From Fulvimarina manganoxydans (GTDB lineage: Bacteria; Pseudomonadota; Alphaproteobacteria; Rhizobiales; Rhizobiaceae): a stretch of 64,000 nt of DNA. Position numbers and translations under genes: made by a program. The stretch lies in contig NZ_FWXR01000002.1 in the NCBI RefSeq assembly GCF_900176465.1, positions 310,001 to 374,000 on the forward strand. Reading direction: 5' to 3'. Of the stretch, positions 34,553-42,703 are shown piece by piece. Under the pieces are notes generated by a model that was not told the origin of the DNA, searched no databases, and was given only the letters and a program-made list of their open reading frames with translations. The number at the start of each line of letters is the position of its first letter. The stretch's first letter is position 1.

Positions 34553-36099
34553 TCCGCGGCTCGCCCGGCTGTTGGAGCGCCTGATGGAGAAGGCGAGAGC
34601 GTTGCGAGATCCGCACGCTCCCGGCTCGCCTGCATCGTTTGCCGCACGATCAGGACGATTGCCAGAACGGTCAGGCCCCAGAAGAACCAGGTGATCGGCC
34701 CGCGTGCGAGGATATCGAGCGAGCCTTGGGACATCAGAAGCGACTGACGGAAATTGTTCTCCAGAAGCGGCCCGAGGATGAAGGCGATCACGAAGGGCGC
34801 GGCGGGAATGCGCAGGAGCAGCATGGCATAGCCCAGCGCTCCGACCGCGAACATCACGGCGACATCGAAGACGGAATTGTTGACGGCGAAGACGCCGTAG
34901 ACCGACAGCACGAGAACGCTCGGTAGCAGAACATAGCGAGGCACATCCGCAATGTAGCGGAAGCCGCGGATCGCCGCCCCACCGACAAGGAGAAGGATCG
35001 CCGAGGACAGGACGAGGCCGATGAAAATGGCGTAGATCATGTCGCCATTGGTGGCGAACATCATCGGCCCGGGCTGGAGGCCGTGGATCATGAAGGCACC
35101 AATGATGATCGCGGTCGTCACGTCGCCCGGTACGCCGAGAGCGAGAAGCGGAATGAGCGTTGCGCCGGCAACGCCGTTATTGCCCGATTCGGCTGCGGCG
35201 ACACCCTCGATCTCCCCCTTGCCGAAATTGGCGCGGTTGGGCGAGTTGCGACGGGCTTCCGAATAGGAGACGAAGGCGGCGGGGGCGGCGCCGATCCCCG
35301 GGATCGCACCGAGAATGACGCCAATGAAGGACCCGCGCAGGATCGATTTCAGGGAGCGACGAAATTCGGCAAAGGTCAGATGGACATGGCCGAGCTTGCG
35401 CACATCCCCGTCGATTTCCTTGGGTTGGCGCACATAGGCGAAGATTTCGGGAATGGCGAAGAGACCGATCAGGACGGCGATGAAATTGAGCCCGCCCATC
35501 AGATCGGGAGAGCCGAAGATGAATCGATCGGTTCCGTAGACGAGATCGAGCCCGACGGTTGCCAGAAACAGTCCGAGAATGGCCGATATGCAGCCTTTCA
35601 GGAGGCTGTCGCCGGAAACGCCTGCGATGATCGTCAGAGAGAAGAGGATGAGGGTGAAGAATTCCGGCGGACCGAATTGCAAGGCGAAGGAAGCCAGCCA
35701 GCCGGCGAAGAGGATCAGAGCCAGATTGGAAACGAGATCGGCGATACAGGACGCATAAAGCGCCATGTCGAGCGCCTTCCCGGCCTGCCCCTTTTCCGCC
35801 AGCGGATAGCCGTCGATAGTAGTGGCCGAAGAGGCGGGCGTTCCGGGTGTCTTGATCAGGATCGCCGGGATCGATCCCCCGAAGACGCCGCCCTTGTAGA
35901 CGCCGAGAAGCAGGAGGATGCCGAAGATCGGCTGAAGCGAAAAGGTGAAGGGAAGCGTCAAGGCGACCGCCATCACCGCCGACATGCCTGGAATGGCGCC
36001 GGCAATCACACCGATCGTCACGCCAAGGATGAGATAGCCGACGCTCTGCCACTGCGCGACGAGCGCAAAACCCATTCCGATCTGGTCCATCAAGCTCAT
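34549..36099 (-). CDS. tctA: TctA-family large permease (second system)
   Basis: The 516-residue multi-helix permease has GAIPGMSAVMAVAL and GAIPGIGAAPAAF, the two internal repeats, plus KTPGTPASSATTIDGYP and LGVPGDVTTAII. The true start is ATG 36099 (MSLMDQIGM), overlapping the tctB stop by four bases. The open frame runs some 270 codons further upstream only as a shadow. It takes up a carboxylic acid together with the TctC protein at 36744-37724. Confidence 0.95.
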   Translation of the reverse strand: MSLMDQIGMGFALVAQWQSVGYLILGVTIGVIAGAIPGMSAVMAVALTLPFTFSLQPIFGILLLLGVYKGGVFGGSIPAILIKTPGTPASSATTIDGYPLAEKGQAGKALDMALYASCIADLVSNLALILFAGWLASFALQFGPPEFFTLILFSLTIIAGVSGDSLLKGCISAILGLFLATVGLDLVYGTDRFIFGSPDLMGGLNFIAVLIGLFAIPEIFAYVRQPKEIDGDVRKLGHVHLTFAEFRRSLKSILRGSFIGVILGAIPGIGAAPAAFVSYSEARRNSPNRANFGKGEIEGVAAAESGNNGVAGATLIPLLALGVPGDVTTAIIIGAFMIHGLQPGPMMFATNGDMIYAIFIGLVLSSAILLLVGGAAIRGFRYIADVPRYVLLPSVLVLSVYGVFAVNNSVFDVAVMFAVGALGYAMLLLRIPAAPFVIAFILGPLLENNFRQSLLMSQGSLDILARGPITWFFWGLTVLAIVLIVRQTMQASRERADLATLSPSPSGAPTAGRAAE

Positions 36100-36584
36100 G
36101 GCAGCCTCAGAAAGTCGCTTTGCGGGATGTTGACCCCTGCGACGTGATAGAAAAAGGCGAAGAGGAGGATCGGCAGGACGAGCGCTGCGACCAAACCGAT
36201 GATCTTGTTGGGGGCGCCCGTCAGAAAGACGAAGAGTGCGAAGGCCAGCACCGAGGCCCAGACCATCCCGATCCAGCTGATCGCCTCGAAATAGAGCGCT
36301 GCCAGAGCCACGAACCCGACGAGACGCATGGTTTCGGACCGGGCGAAGGGCTCGACGTCTTCCCCCATATCCTCGCTCCGGCGCCGCATCTGGGCAAGGG
36401 CGAGAAGGATCCCCGAGGCCGTCAGGGCGATTGCGAGGATCGTCGGCCAGAAGGCGGGCGACAGAAGGATCGATCGCATGGAGGACGGGGTGACGATGCC
36501 GTGCGGGACGGCGACGAACCAGAGAAACAGTCCGAACAGGACGACAGATGCCGAGAGCACGAACTCGATGCGTCGCGAAAGCAT
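36096..36584 (-). CDS. tctB: TctB-family small permease (second system)
   Basis: The 162-residue protein has four predicted helices, starting MLSRRIEFVLSASVVLFG. Its size and its place between tctC and tctA identify it as TctB. It is separated from tctC by about 160 bp and coupled to tctA. Confidence 0.88.
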   Translation of the reverse strand: MLSRRIEFVLSASVVLFGLFLWFVAVPHGIVTPSSMRSILLSPAFWPTILAIALTASGILLALAQMRRRSEDMGEDVEPFARSETMRLVGFVALAALYFEAISWIGMVWASVLAFALFVFLTGAPNKIIGLVAALVLPILLFAFFYHVAGVNIPQSDFLRLP

Positions 36585-36743
36585 GAAGCCTTTCCCTTTC
36601 TTCGCCTTGAAGCCGATCGCTGCGATGGGAAGCGAAGGGGAACGCCCGTGATCGGGCGCTTCCCGTATCGAGAGGCGCGGTCAGGCCGGCGGACCTTCTG
36701 AAACCCGAGGGAGTCCGACAGGCCGTCGGCTGCCCGCGCGGCC

Positions 36744-37724
36744 CTATTCGACCCGCAGGCCCAATTCGTCGACGAGCCGCGAGAAGGTCTGGTATTGATT
36801 GTTGACGAATTCGAGCGACTCGTCCGGCGACATCAGATCCACCTGCGATCCGACCTGCTTCATGAATTTCAGGAAGGTCTCGTCCTTGACGGCTTCCGCC
36901 AGCCAAGAACGCCACTGTTCGGCAGCCTCGTCCGGCATGTCGTCGGGGCCGGCAATGCCCGTCCAGCCGACCAGCGACTCCAGATCCTCGTGGCCGAGCG
37001 AGGCGGCGGTCGGTGCGTCGAACCCTTCGACCGGTTCGGACGTCGTGACGAGGATCGGCCGCAGCTGACCGTTCTTGACGAAGCTCGCGAGCGGAGAGGA
37101 ATTGGTGCAGATGAAGGTCGCCGTGCCCTGATAGACCGCGAGCGCGGCCTCGCCATCGCCGGCGAGCGGTAGATGGGTCACCTCTTTGACATTCTCGACG
37201 CCGAAGGAATCCAGCACCATCGCCGCTGCGATCTGCAACATCGATCCGACGCCCGATGTCGAGTAGCGCACCGCCGCCGGGTCCTGTTTCGCCTTGGCGA
37301 TCAGATCGTCCATCGACTGGATGTCGGAATCGGCCGCGACGGCGCAGACGACCGGATTGATCTCGTAGACGCCGACGAAACGGAAATCCTCCAGCTTATA
37401 GGGCAGATTGGCCTTCATCGCTGGATTGACCGTGTGCGAGCCGACGCGGGCCGCCAGAACTGTGTAGCCGTCGCCTTGCGCATTGGCGACAGCCGCCGAG
37501 CCGGTCGCCCCCCCCGCACCTGTCCGATTGACGAGCACGAAGGGTTCGCTCGAGTGCGAGCTGAGAGCGCTCGCCAATGCGCGGGCGGACAGATCGGTCG
37601 CACCGCCCGGGCCATAGGGTATCACGATCTGTACGGGGCGCTCGGGATATTGCGCAAGGACAGGGGTCGCGCTCAAGGCGGTCGTTGCAAGGCCAAAAGC
37701 CACAGCCAGAGATTTCAAGGTCAT
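36744..37724 (-). CDS. tctC: Tripartite tricarboxylate transporter receptor, TctC/Bug type (second system)
   Basis: The 326-residue periplasmic receptor has a signal peptide ending at VLAQ, then PVQIVIPYGPGGATDLSARALA and VRYSTSGVGSMLQIAA. GGGAGGAATCC precedes ATG 37724; the longer frame upstream is not coding. It follows the ThDP-enzyme gene by 143 bp on the same strand, so the acid it brings in may be the source of that enzyme's substrate. Confidence 0.93.
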   Translation of the reverse strand: MTLKSLAVAFGLATTALSATPVLAQYPERPVQIVIPYGPGGATDLSARALASALSSHSSEPFVLVNRTGAGGATGSAAVANAQGDGYTVLAARVGSHTVNPAMKANLPYKLEDFRFVGVYEINPVVCAVAADSDIQSMDDLIAKAKQDPAAVRYSTSGVGSMLQIAAAMVLDSFGVENVKEVTHLPLAGDGEAALAVYQGTATFICTNSSPLASFVKNGQLRPILVTTSEPVEGFDAPTAASLGHEDLESLVGWTGIAGPDDMPDEAAEQWRSWLAEAVKDETFLKFMKQVGSQVDLMSPDESLEFVNNQYQTFSRLVDELGLRVE

Positions 37725-37867
37725 GGATTCCTCCCATTGATGTCTTGGTCTTCGAATTCCGGCTGGCCGCCCCTCCCAAGGCGGGCCAGATCGGACGGTC
37801 GCGCTCTTGCCGAGCGCGGCGATTGTCTGCGAAGGCGCAAACGGTCGTGCCGCCAGGCGGCATGAGG

Positions 37868-39529
37868 TCAGTGACCGGTACCGCTCGGGGCCGGCCGCCC
37901 TTCGATCAGGACATTGACCAGGGCGACCTTGCCCGATGCCTCGGCCCGCGCGAGCGCGGCGTCGAGATCGGCGATGTCGCTGACGAATTCGCCGTGGCCG
38001 CCGAGGGCGGCGACCGCCAGGTCGTAGCGTGCGTCCGACAATTGGCAGCCGATCAGTCGATCGGGGCCGTATTGGCGAAGCTGAATCTGATGCTCGGCGT
38101 TCCAGCACATGTCGTTACCGACAATGGCAACGAAAGCGGCGCCTTCGCGGGCTGCGGTCTCGAATTCGGCAAGATGGAAGCCGACCGTCCCATCGCCCAT
38201 GAGCGCATAGACCAGTGCCTGAGGCCGGGCGAGCTTGGCGGCGAGCCCATAGCAGGGCGACCCTCCGATCGCCCCTGACGGACCATTGACGATGCGCCTC
38301 GTGCCGTTCGTGCCGGCTTGCGCCCATTGACCGAATTCGCCGCCATCGCAGACGACGATGCTCTCGCCGGCCTTGTCGAGCCGGCTCTGGACAGCGCGCG
38401 TCAGCGCCTGAGGCGTCACTCGCCCTTCGGATTCGGTCCTATCGGCTTCGCTGCGGGCCGCGATCAGTCGAGTGGCCGTCTCTCGCCAGTCCGAGCGGGC
38501 CGCTCTGGTCTCGCGCCGGGCGCACCCGATGACGCTTTCGGCAAAGGGGCGAGCCTCGGCCTGGATCGCATGTATGAGGCCGGTCCCGAGATTGCGCCTC
38601 GCGCGTTCAATCTCGGCGCTGTCCGGATCCAGAACGATCCAGCGACAGTCGGGCGCTGCCGGCTTGCCGAAGCCGAGGGTGAAATCGATGGGTTTGCCGA
38701 ATGTGACGATGAGATCGGCCTTGGACAGGACCGAGGCGAAAGCGCCGAGTGACGGATCCTTCAGACCCCTCGGACTTTCCATGACCACGACTGGACAGTC
38801 GAGGGCGTTGGAGAAGCGCTCGGCGAGATCGCCCTGCCGGGTCGCTGAAAGGCTCGGTCCCATCAGGACGAGCGGACGCTCGGCTCTGTCCACGGCGTCG
38901 AGAAGGGCTGCGCAATCCTCTTCCGTGCCTGCTTGGTCCGAGATGTCGAAGCGAGACGGATCGATCGGGACGAACGTCGTCTCCGTCTCCAGAACATCGA
39001 AGGGAAGGGCAATGTGAACCGGACCGGGGCGGCCAGAGCGCGCGGTTCTGATTGCGTCCGTCAGAGCCGAGCCCAGCGCCTCGACAGTTTCCGGCCGTTG
39101 CGACGACTTCACCAGCGGGCGGACGATCGAAACCTGGTCGAGTTCCTGGAAAGCGCCCATGCCGTCCTGGGAAACAGAAGAGTCGCCGGTCAAGATGAGA
39201 ACCGGGCTCTCCGATGTCCGCGCACTGTAGAGCGCGCCGAGCGCATTCATGGCACCAGGGGCGGCCGTTACCAGAGCGACGCCGAGCCCGCCGGTGATCT
39301 GGGCATGCGCGTCGGCCATGAAGACGGCTGCCGCCTCGTGGCGCGTATGGACGATCTCGATCCCGGCATCGATGCAGGCATCATAGACCGGCATGATCTG
39401 GTTTCCTGAAAGGCTGTAGATCCGAGTGACGCCCGCTGCCTTCAGACTGCGGACGAGAAGATCGGCGCCTCGACCCGTTTCGTCGCCCTCCAAGCGTTGA
39501 CCGGAACCCGCCTCGACCTGTTTCAGCAT
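37868..39529 (-). CDS. Thiamine-diphosphate-dependent enzyme, acetolactate-synthase-like
   Basis: The 553-residue protein has the three-domain ThDP-decarboxylase fold. Catalytic Glu65 lies in HTRHEAAAVF, and the cofactor motif GDGTVGFH to GND follows the GDG-x26-N pattern. Such enzymes decarboxylate 2-oxo acids or join them to aldehydes. It does not resemble sulfoacetaldehyde acetyltransferase in its N-terminal part. It is divergent from a LysR gene and leads towards the TctCBA-exporter genes. Candidates are a decarboxylase, carboligase or 2-hydroxyacyl-CoA lyase; I cannot choose. Confidence 0.9.
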   Translation of the reverse strand: MLKQVEAGSGQRLEGDETGRGADLLVRSLKAAGVTRIYSLSGNQIMPVYDACIDAGIEIVHTRHEAAAVFMADAHAQITGGLGVALVTAAPGAMNALGALYSARTSESPVLILTGDSSVSQDGMGAFQELDQVSIVRPLVKSSQRPETVEALGSALTDAIRTARSGRPGPVHIALPFDVLETETTFVPIDPSRFDISDQAGTEEDCAALLDAVDRAERPLVLMGPSLSATRQGDLAERFSNALDCPVVVMESPRGLKDPSLGAFASVLSKADLIVTFGKPIDFTLGFGKPAAPDCRWIVLDPDSAEIERARRNLGTGLIHAIQAEARPFAESVIGCARRETRAARSDWRETATRLIAARSEADRTESEGRVTPQALTRAVQSRLDKAGESIVVCDGGEFGQWAQAGTNGTRRIVNGPSGAIGGSPCYGLAAKLARPQALVYALMGDGTVGFHLAEFETAAREGAAFVAIVGNDMCWNAEHQIQLRQYGPDRLIGCQLSDARYDLAVAALGGHGEFVSDIADLDAALARAEASGKVALVNVLIEGRPAPSGTGH

Positions 39530-39774
39530 GACCGGCCCATCCGAACAGGGTCTGCATCGCCTCGTTCAGGGCGCGCTGGCAAATCTCTTGCCTCGCCGTC
39601 AAGCGCTGAAATGCGCGTTGGTCGCATGTTCGACGTCTCCTCCCTACCCAAAGGCATCTGCGTTGCCAGCCTCCCAGCGGCTTGTTTAGAAACGATATTA
39701 GAAAGATACTCTACCCGAAAGGCACAAATGCTAACGCTTATCGATATATTTGCTTACACAACCTGAGGCTATAA
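39530..39774. promoter_or_regulatory. Divergent control region between ThDP-enzyme gene and lysR-type gene
   Basis: The last 120 bp before the LysR start are AT-rich (for example ATATTAGAAAGATA) in a GC-rich setting, as expected for two back-to-back promoters and LysR sites. No single operator could be fixed by eye. Confidence 0.4.
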
Positions 39775-40686
39775 ATGACAATTCGGGTTCTGAAGACGCT
39801 GATCGCGATCGACGAATGCGGCACCTTCAGTGCTGCTGCGGATGCCGTCTTTCTGACGCATGCCGCGGTCAGTCAGCAGATGCGCGGGCTTGAAGAGGAA
39901 TGGCAGGTCAAGATCTTCGATCGGACCAAGCGGACGCCCGAACTCACGCCGACAGGTCGGGCACTCGTCGCGCGCGCCCGTGAGGTCGTGGCGGCCTATG
40001 ACGGCATCCTCCCCTCGGTTCTCGGCGATACGGGTCTTTCCGGCGTGCTCAGTGTCGGGGCGGTTTCCACGACGCTGAACGCCATGGTCCCGATGACCAT
40101 TGCCCGCATGAAACGGGACTATCCAAAGCTCAATGTGAGTGTGGTGCCGGGTCTGACGATCCCGCTGATCCAGCAGATCGAGAGGGGCACTCTCGATCTG
40201 GCGATCGTATCCAAGCCAAGGCTTCTCCCACGCAATTTCGCTTGGCTCGATGTCGCCGACGAACCTTTGGAGGTTCTCGTCTCTCAGGAGACGGAGAGTT
40301 CGGACGCCCGTGAACTCTTGCAGACGAGGCCCTTCATCCGCTTCACGCGCAACGCGGTCGTGGGCGCCGATATCGAGCAGTGGCTACAGGATCAAGGCAT
40401 CATTGTGCGCGAGGCGATGGAGCTGGAGAACCTGGAGACGATCTCGTCCATGGTTCTTTTCAATCTCGGCGTCTCGATCGTCCCCCGCACCTGCCTGTCG
40501 CTCACGCCGCTGCCGCTCAAGCATCTGCCCTTGCCGGGACAAAAGCCCGTCATTCGCAAGCTCGGCATCGCCTATCGTTCTGACAGCGTGAAGGCCCGCG
40601 CGATCGTCGAGTTTCACACTCGGGTGCTTGAGATTTTGAGGGATCAGATGCTGGAAATGCCTGCCGTGATGCGCGCGAAGACCTGA
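39775..40686 (+). CDS. LysR-family transcriptional regulator
   Basis: The 303-residue protein has the winged HTH at residues 1-60 (TFSAAADAVFLTHAAVSQQMRGLE in part) and a two-lobe effector domain (VGAVSTTLNAMVPM, LDLAIVSKP). It is divergent from the ThDP enzyme and convergent with the NIPSNAP gene, so it probably activates the ThDP-tct operon. The effector is likely a carboxylic acid, by context only. Confidence 0.94.
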   Translation: MTIRVLKTLIAIDECGTFSAAADAVFLTHAAVSQQMRGLEEEWQVKIFDRTKRTPELTPTGRALVARAREVVAAYDGILPSVLGDTGLSGVLSVGAVSTTLNAMVPMTIARMKRDYPKLNVSVVPGLTIPLIQQIERGTLDLAIVSKPRLLPRNFAWLDVADEPLEVLVSQETESSDARELLQTRPFIRFTRNAVVGADIEQWLQDQGIIVREAMELENLETISSMVLFNLGVSIVPRTCLSLTPLPLKHLPLPGQKPVIRKLGIAYRSDSVKARAIVEFHTRVLEILRDQMLEMPAVMRAKT

Positions 40687-40705
40687 TAGGGGATGCGGGA
40701 GCTTG

Positions 40706-41020
40706 TCAGGGGGCCTGGAAGAAGGGCGCCGGCACCAGGATCTTGTTCTCCACATGGGCCACGAGCGGGCGCATCTTGGCCGCATAAGCCTGCCATTCCG
40801 GCGCCGCCTGCAGCGCTTTACGCCGCTCGAAGCGATCGTCGAGGCTCTCATAACCCCACATATGGACGATCTGGTTCAGCGGCCCGACATCGGTGAAATA
40901 ATAGCCGACCATCTTGCCGAGGATGCGGGTCTGCACGGCCATACCCTCCTCCTCGTAGAGCTTGAGAAATGTCGGCACCTTGCCGGCATGGAGCGTGTAG
41001 ATCCGTTCGTCGACGAACAT
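40706..41020 (-). CDS. NIPSNAP-family small protein
   Basis: The 104-residue protein is a ferredoxin-like alpha/beta barrel-type NIPSNAP domain: RIYTLHAGKVPTFLKLYEEEG, then a GYY-FTD segment and VHMWGYESLDDR. These domains often sit in catabolic operons; their biochemical role is unclear. The start at 41020 (MFVDERIYTL) fits the family, and the longer upstream frame does not. It is the last gene of the SDH-like/hydratase operon. Confidence 0.88.
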   Translation of the reverse strand: MFVDERIYTLHAGKVPTFLKLYEEEGMAVQTRILGKMVGYYFTDVGPLNQIVHMWGYESLDDRFERRKALQAAPEWQAYAAKMRPLVAHVENKILVPAPFFQAP

Positions 41021-41090
41021 GGGGTTCCTCAAAGAAATCGGGCGCGCGCAACGACACGGAACGCGCTCCTCTCGATTCGTGATCGCTCGA

Positions 41091-41771
41091 TCAGCCGATG
41101 ACCTCGTCGGTCCGGTCGTCGGTCTCGCCAAAACGGCGCAGGACGGCTGGACGGGTGCCCTCATAGACCTTGTCGAGATTGGCGGCGATGCGTGCGTTCT
41201 CCCGTTCGAAGAGGCTGTTGCCCGCAAGATCGCCATCGACGATGAAGGGACCCATATTGGCCGCCTCGATGACCCACATGGCCTGGGCGAGACCCAGCTC
41301 CTTGTTCCAGTGAACCGCCTTCACCTGCTTGATGCCTCGCCCGAGAAGCGCGCCGGTGCCGTAGCCGACCGTCGTCAGATAGACCGCCCCGTTCGGTACG
41401 AAATGTTCGCGATAGTCCTTGGACGTCATACCGCCCTTGCCGATGATGATGCGGGCGCCGGAGCGCTCGATCCAGGGGCCGATCCATTTGGAGAAACGGA
41501 AGGAGGCGGTGGCGGTGACGGCGCCCATATTGAAGCTTCCGTCGGGATTGACGGTCGCGGCGGGCGAACAGTGAAAGTTCACCGCGCTTTCGGCTGGCAG
41601 GTCGAGGGGCAGGTCGGCTCCCTCCTCGATGACCTTCTTGTAGACGCCTTCGCGTGCCGTGTAGATCAGGCCGTCGAGATAGACGATGTCGCCGATCTTC
41701 AGAGCCTCCAGATCGGCCCGGCTCGGCGTCGTGCTCAGGCGGATTTGCTGAGGCTTTGTGGCGGTGTCCAT
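41091..41771 (-). CDS. Class I fumarase/tartrate dehydratase-type hydratase, beta subunit
   Basis: The 226-residue protein has the beta-subunit fold of two-subunit Fe-S hydratases. It carries IGDIVYLDGLIYTARE, NFHCSPAA, IIGKGGM and TTVGYGTGALLG. It works with the alpha subunit whose gene overlaps it by 37 bases. GGGAG precedes ATG 41771. Enzymes of this class add water to fumarate or remove it from tartrate or similar C4 acids. Confidence 0.93.
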   Translation of the reverse strand: MDTATKPQQIRLSTTPSRADLEALKIGDIVYLDGLIYTAREGVYKKVIEEGADLPLDLPAESAVNFHCSPAATVNPDGSFNMGAVTATASFRFSKWIGPWIERSGARIIIGKGGMTSKDYREHFVPNGAVYLTTVGYGTGALLGRGIKQVKAVHWNKELGLAQAMWVIEAANMGPFIVDGDLAGNSLFERENARIAANLDKVYEGTRPAVLRRFGETDDRTDEVIG

Positions 41772-42697
41772 TCCACGCTCTCCCGGCGTTGATAATCGGT
41801 GAACCAGTCGGGGTCGGTGCGGTATTCCACCCGCCCGTCCCCGTGGATGCGGGCGACGGCCCGGCGCGAGGACAGGCAGAAGGCGTGGACGCTCATCTGC
41901 ATGCCGCCCGTGTGGCAGTAGCCGACCTCGATATTGCAATCGACGACCATCGACTTGCCGACGAACCCCATGGCGCCCATGCCGATCGAATTGCCGAGCG
42001 CCTTGAATTCGTCCTCCATCGCCGCGATGCGCGCGTCGGAATTCCGGCTGCCGACGGTTCGAAGGCAGGCGGCCCTTTTGCCGAGCACCATGCAGGTGTC
42101 CTTGGAGCCGCCCAGCCCGATGCCGATGATCGCCGGCTGGCAGGCAAGGCCGCGCTTGCCGAAGGCGACGAGACTATCGAGAAAGAAGCGCTTGATGCCT
42201 TCCACGCCGTCGGATGGAAACAGCATGCGGTAATCGGTGCCGAAAAGCCCGCCCTTGTGAACCGTGACGAGATCGATCCATTCGCCGTCCGGCTCGAAGC
42301 CATATTCGATCTCCGGCGCGCCGATGCCGACATTGTTGTCGTGGTCCGTGCGCCAGAGGGGATGCACCCGGTTCGGCCGAAGCGGGATCTCGTTGGTGGA
42401 TTTGGCGGTGGCGCGGCGCAGAGCCGCTTCCAGGGCGATCGGACCGCCCTCGATCCGCGCCTCGTTGCCCATCTTGACGTACCAGCGCGGGCAGCCGGTG
42501 TCCCCGCACATGGCGCGGCGATCCTGCTTGGCGGCCTCGTAATTTTCGAGCATGGCCTGAAGGACGAAGGATGAGAGATCGCCGTCCTCGGTGTTCGCCA
42601 TGGTTCTCAGGCCGTCGAGATAATCCTCGGGAATCTCGATGGCGGCCTTTTCCATCAGCCGCTCGGCCGTCTCCTGAATGGTTTCGATCGCAATCAT
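41735..42697 (-). CDS. Class I fumarase/tartrate dehydratase-type hydratase, alpha subunit
   Basis: The 320-residue protein carries the [4Fe-4S] cluster. Cys in MCGDTGCPRW, GIGLGGSKDTCMVLGK and the C-terminal MSVHAFCLSSRR are conserved features. It combines with the beta subunit to hydrate or dehydrate a dicarboxylic acid. It starts six bases after the SDH-like flavoprotein, which could supply its unsaturated substrate. Fumarate, mesaconate-like or tartrate-type substrates are possible. Confidence 0.93.
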   Translation of the reverse strand: MIAIETIQETAERLMEKAAIEIPEDYLDGLRTMANTEDGDLSSFVLQAMLENYEAAKQDRRAMCGDTGCPRWYVKMGNEARIEGGPIALEAALRRATAKSTNEIPLRPNRVHPLWRTDHDNNVGIGAPEIEYGFEPDGEWIDLVTVHKGGLFGTDYRMLFPSDGVEGIKRFFLDSLVAFGKRGLACQPAIIGIGLGGSKDTCMVLGKRAACLRTVGSRNSDARIAAMEDEFKALGNSIGMGAMGFVGKSMVVDCNIEVGYCHTGGMQMSVHAFCLSSRRAVARIHGDGRVEYRTDPDWFTDYQRRESVEWTPPQSLSKSA

Positions 42698-42703
42698 TCC
42701 GCC

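Noticed and set aside
36100-36915. Upstream extension of the second TctA frame
   Set aside because: It overlaps tctB in another frame and lacks TctA similarity; ATG 36099 with a four-base overlap is the natural start.
37868-39529. ThDP enzyme as sulfoacetaldehyde acetyltransferase (Xsc)
   Set aside because: The N-terminal and cofactor-site sequence does not match Xsc as I know it; kept as a generic ThDP enzyme.
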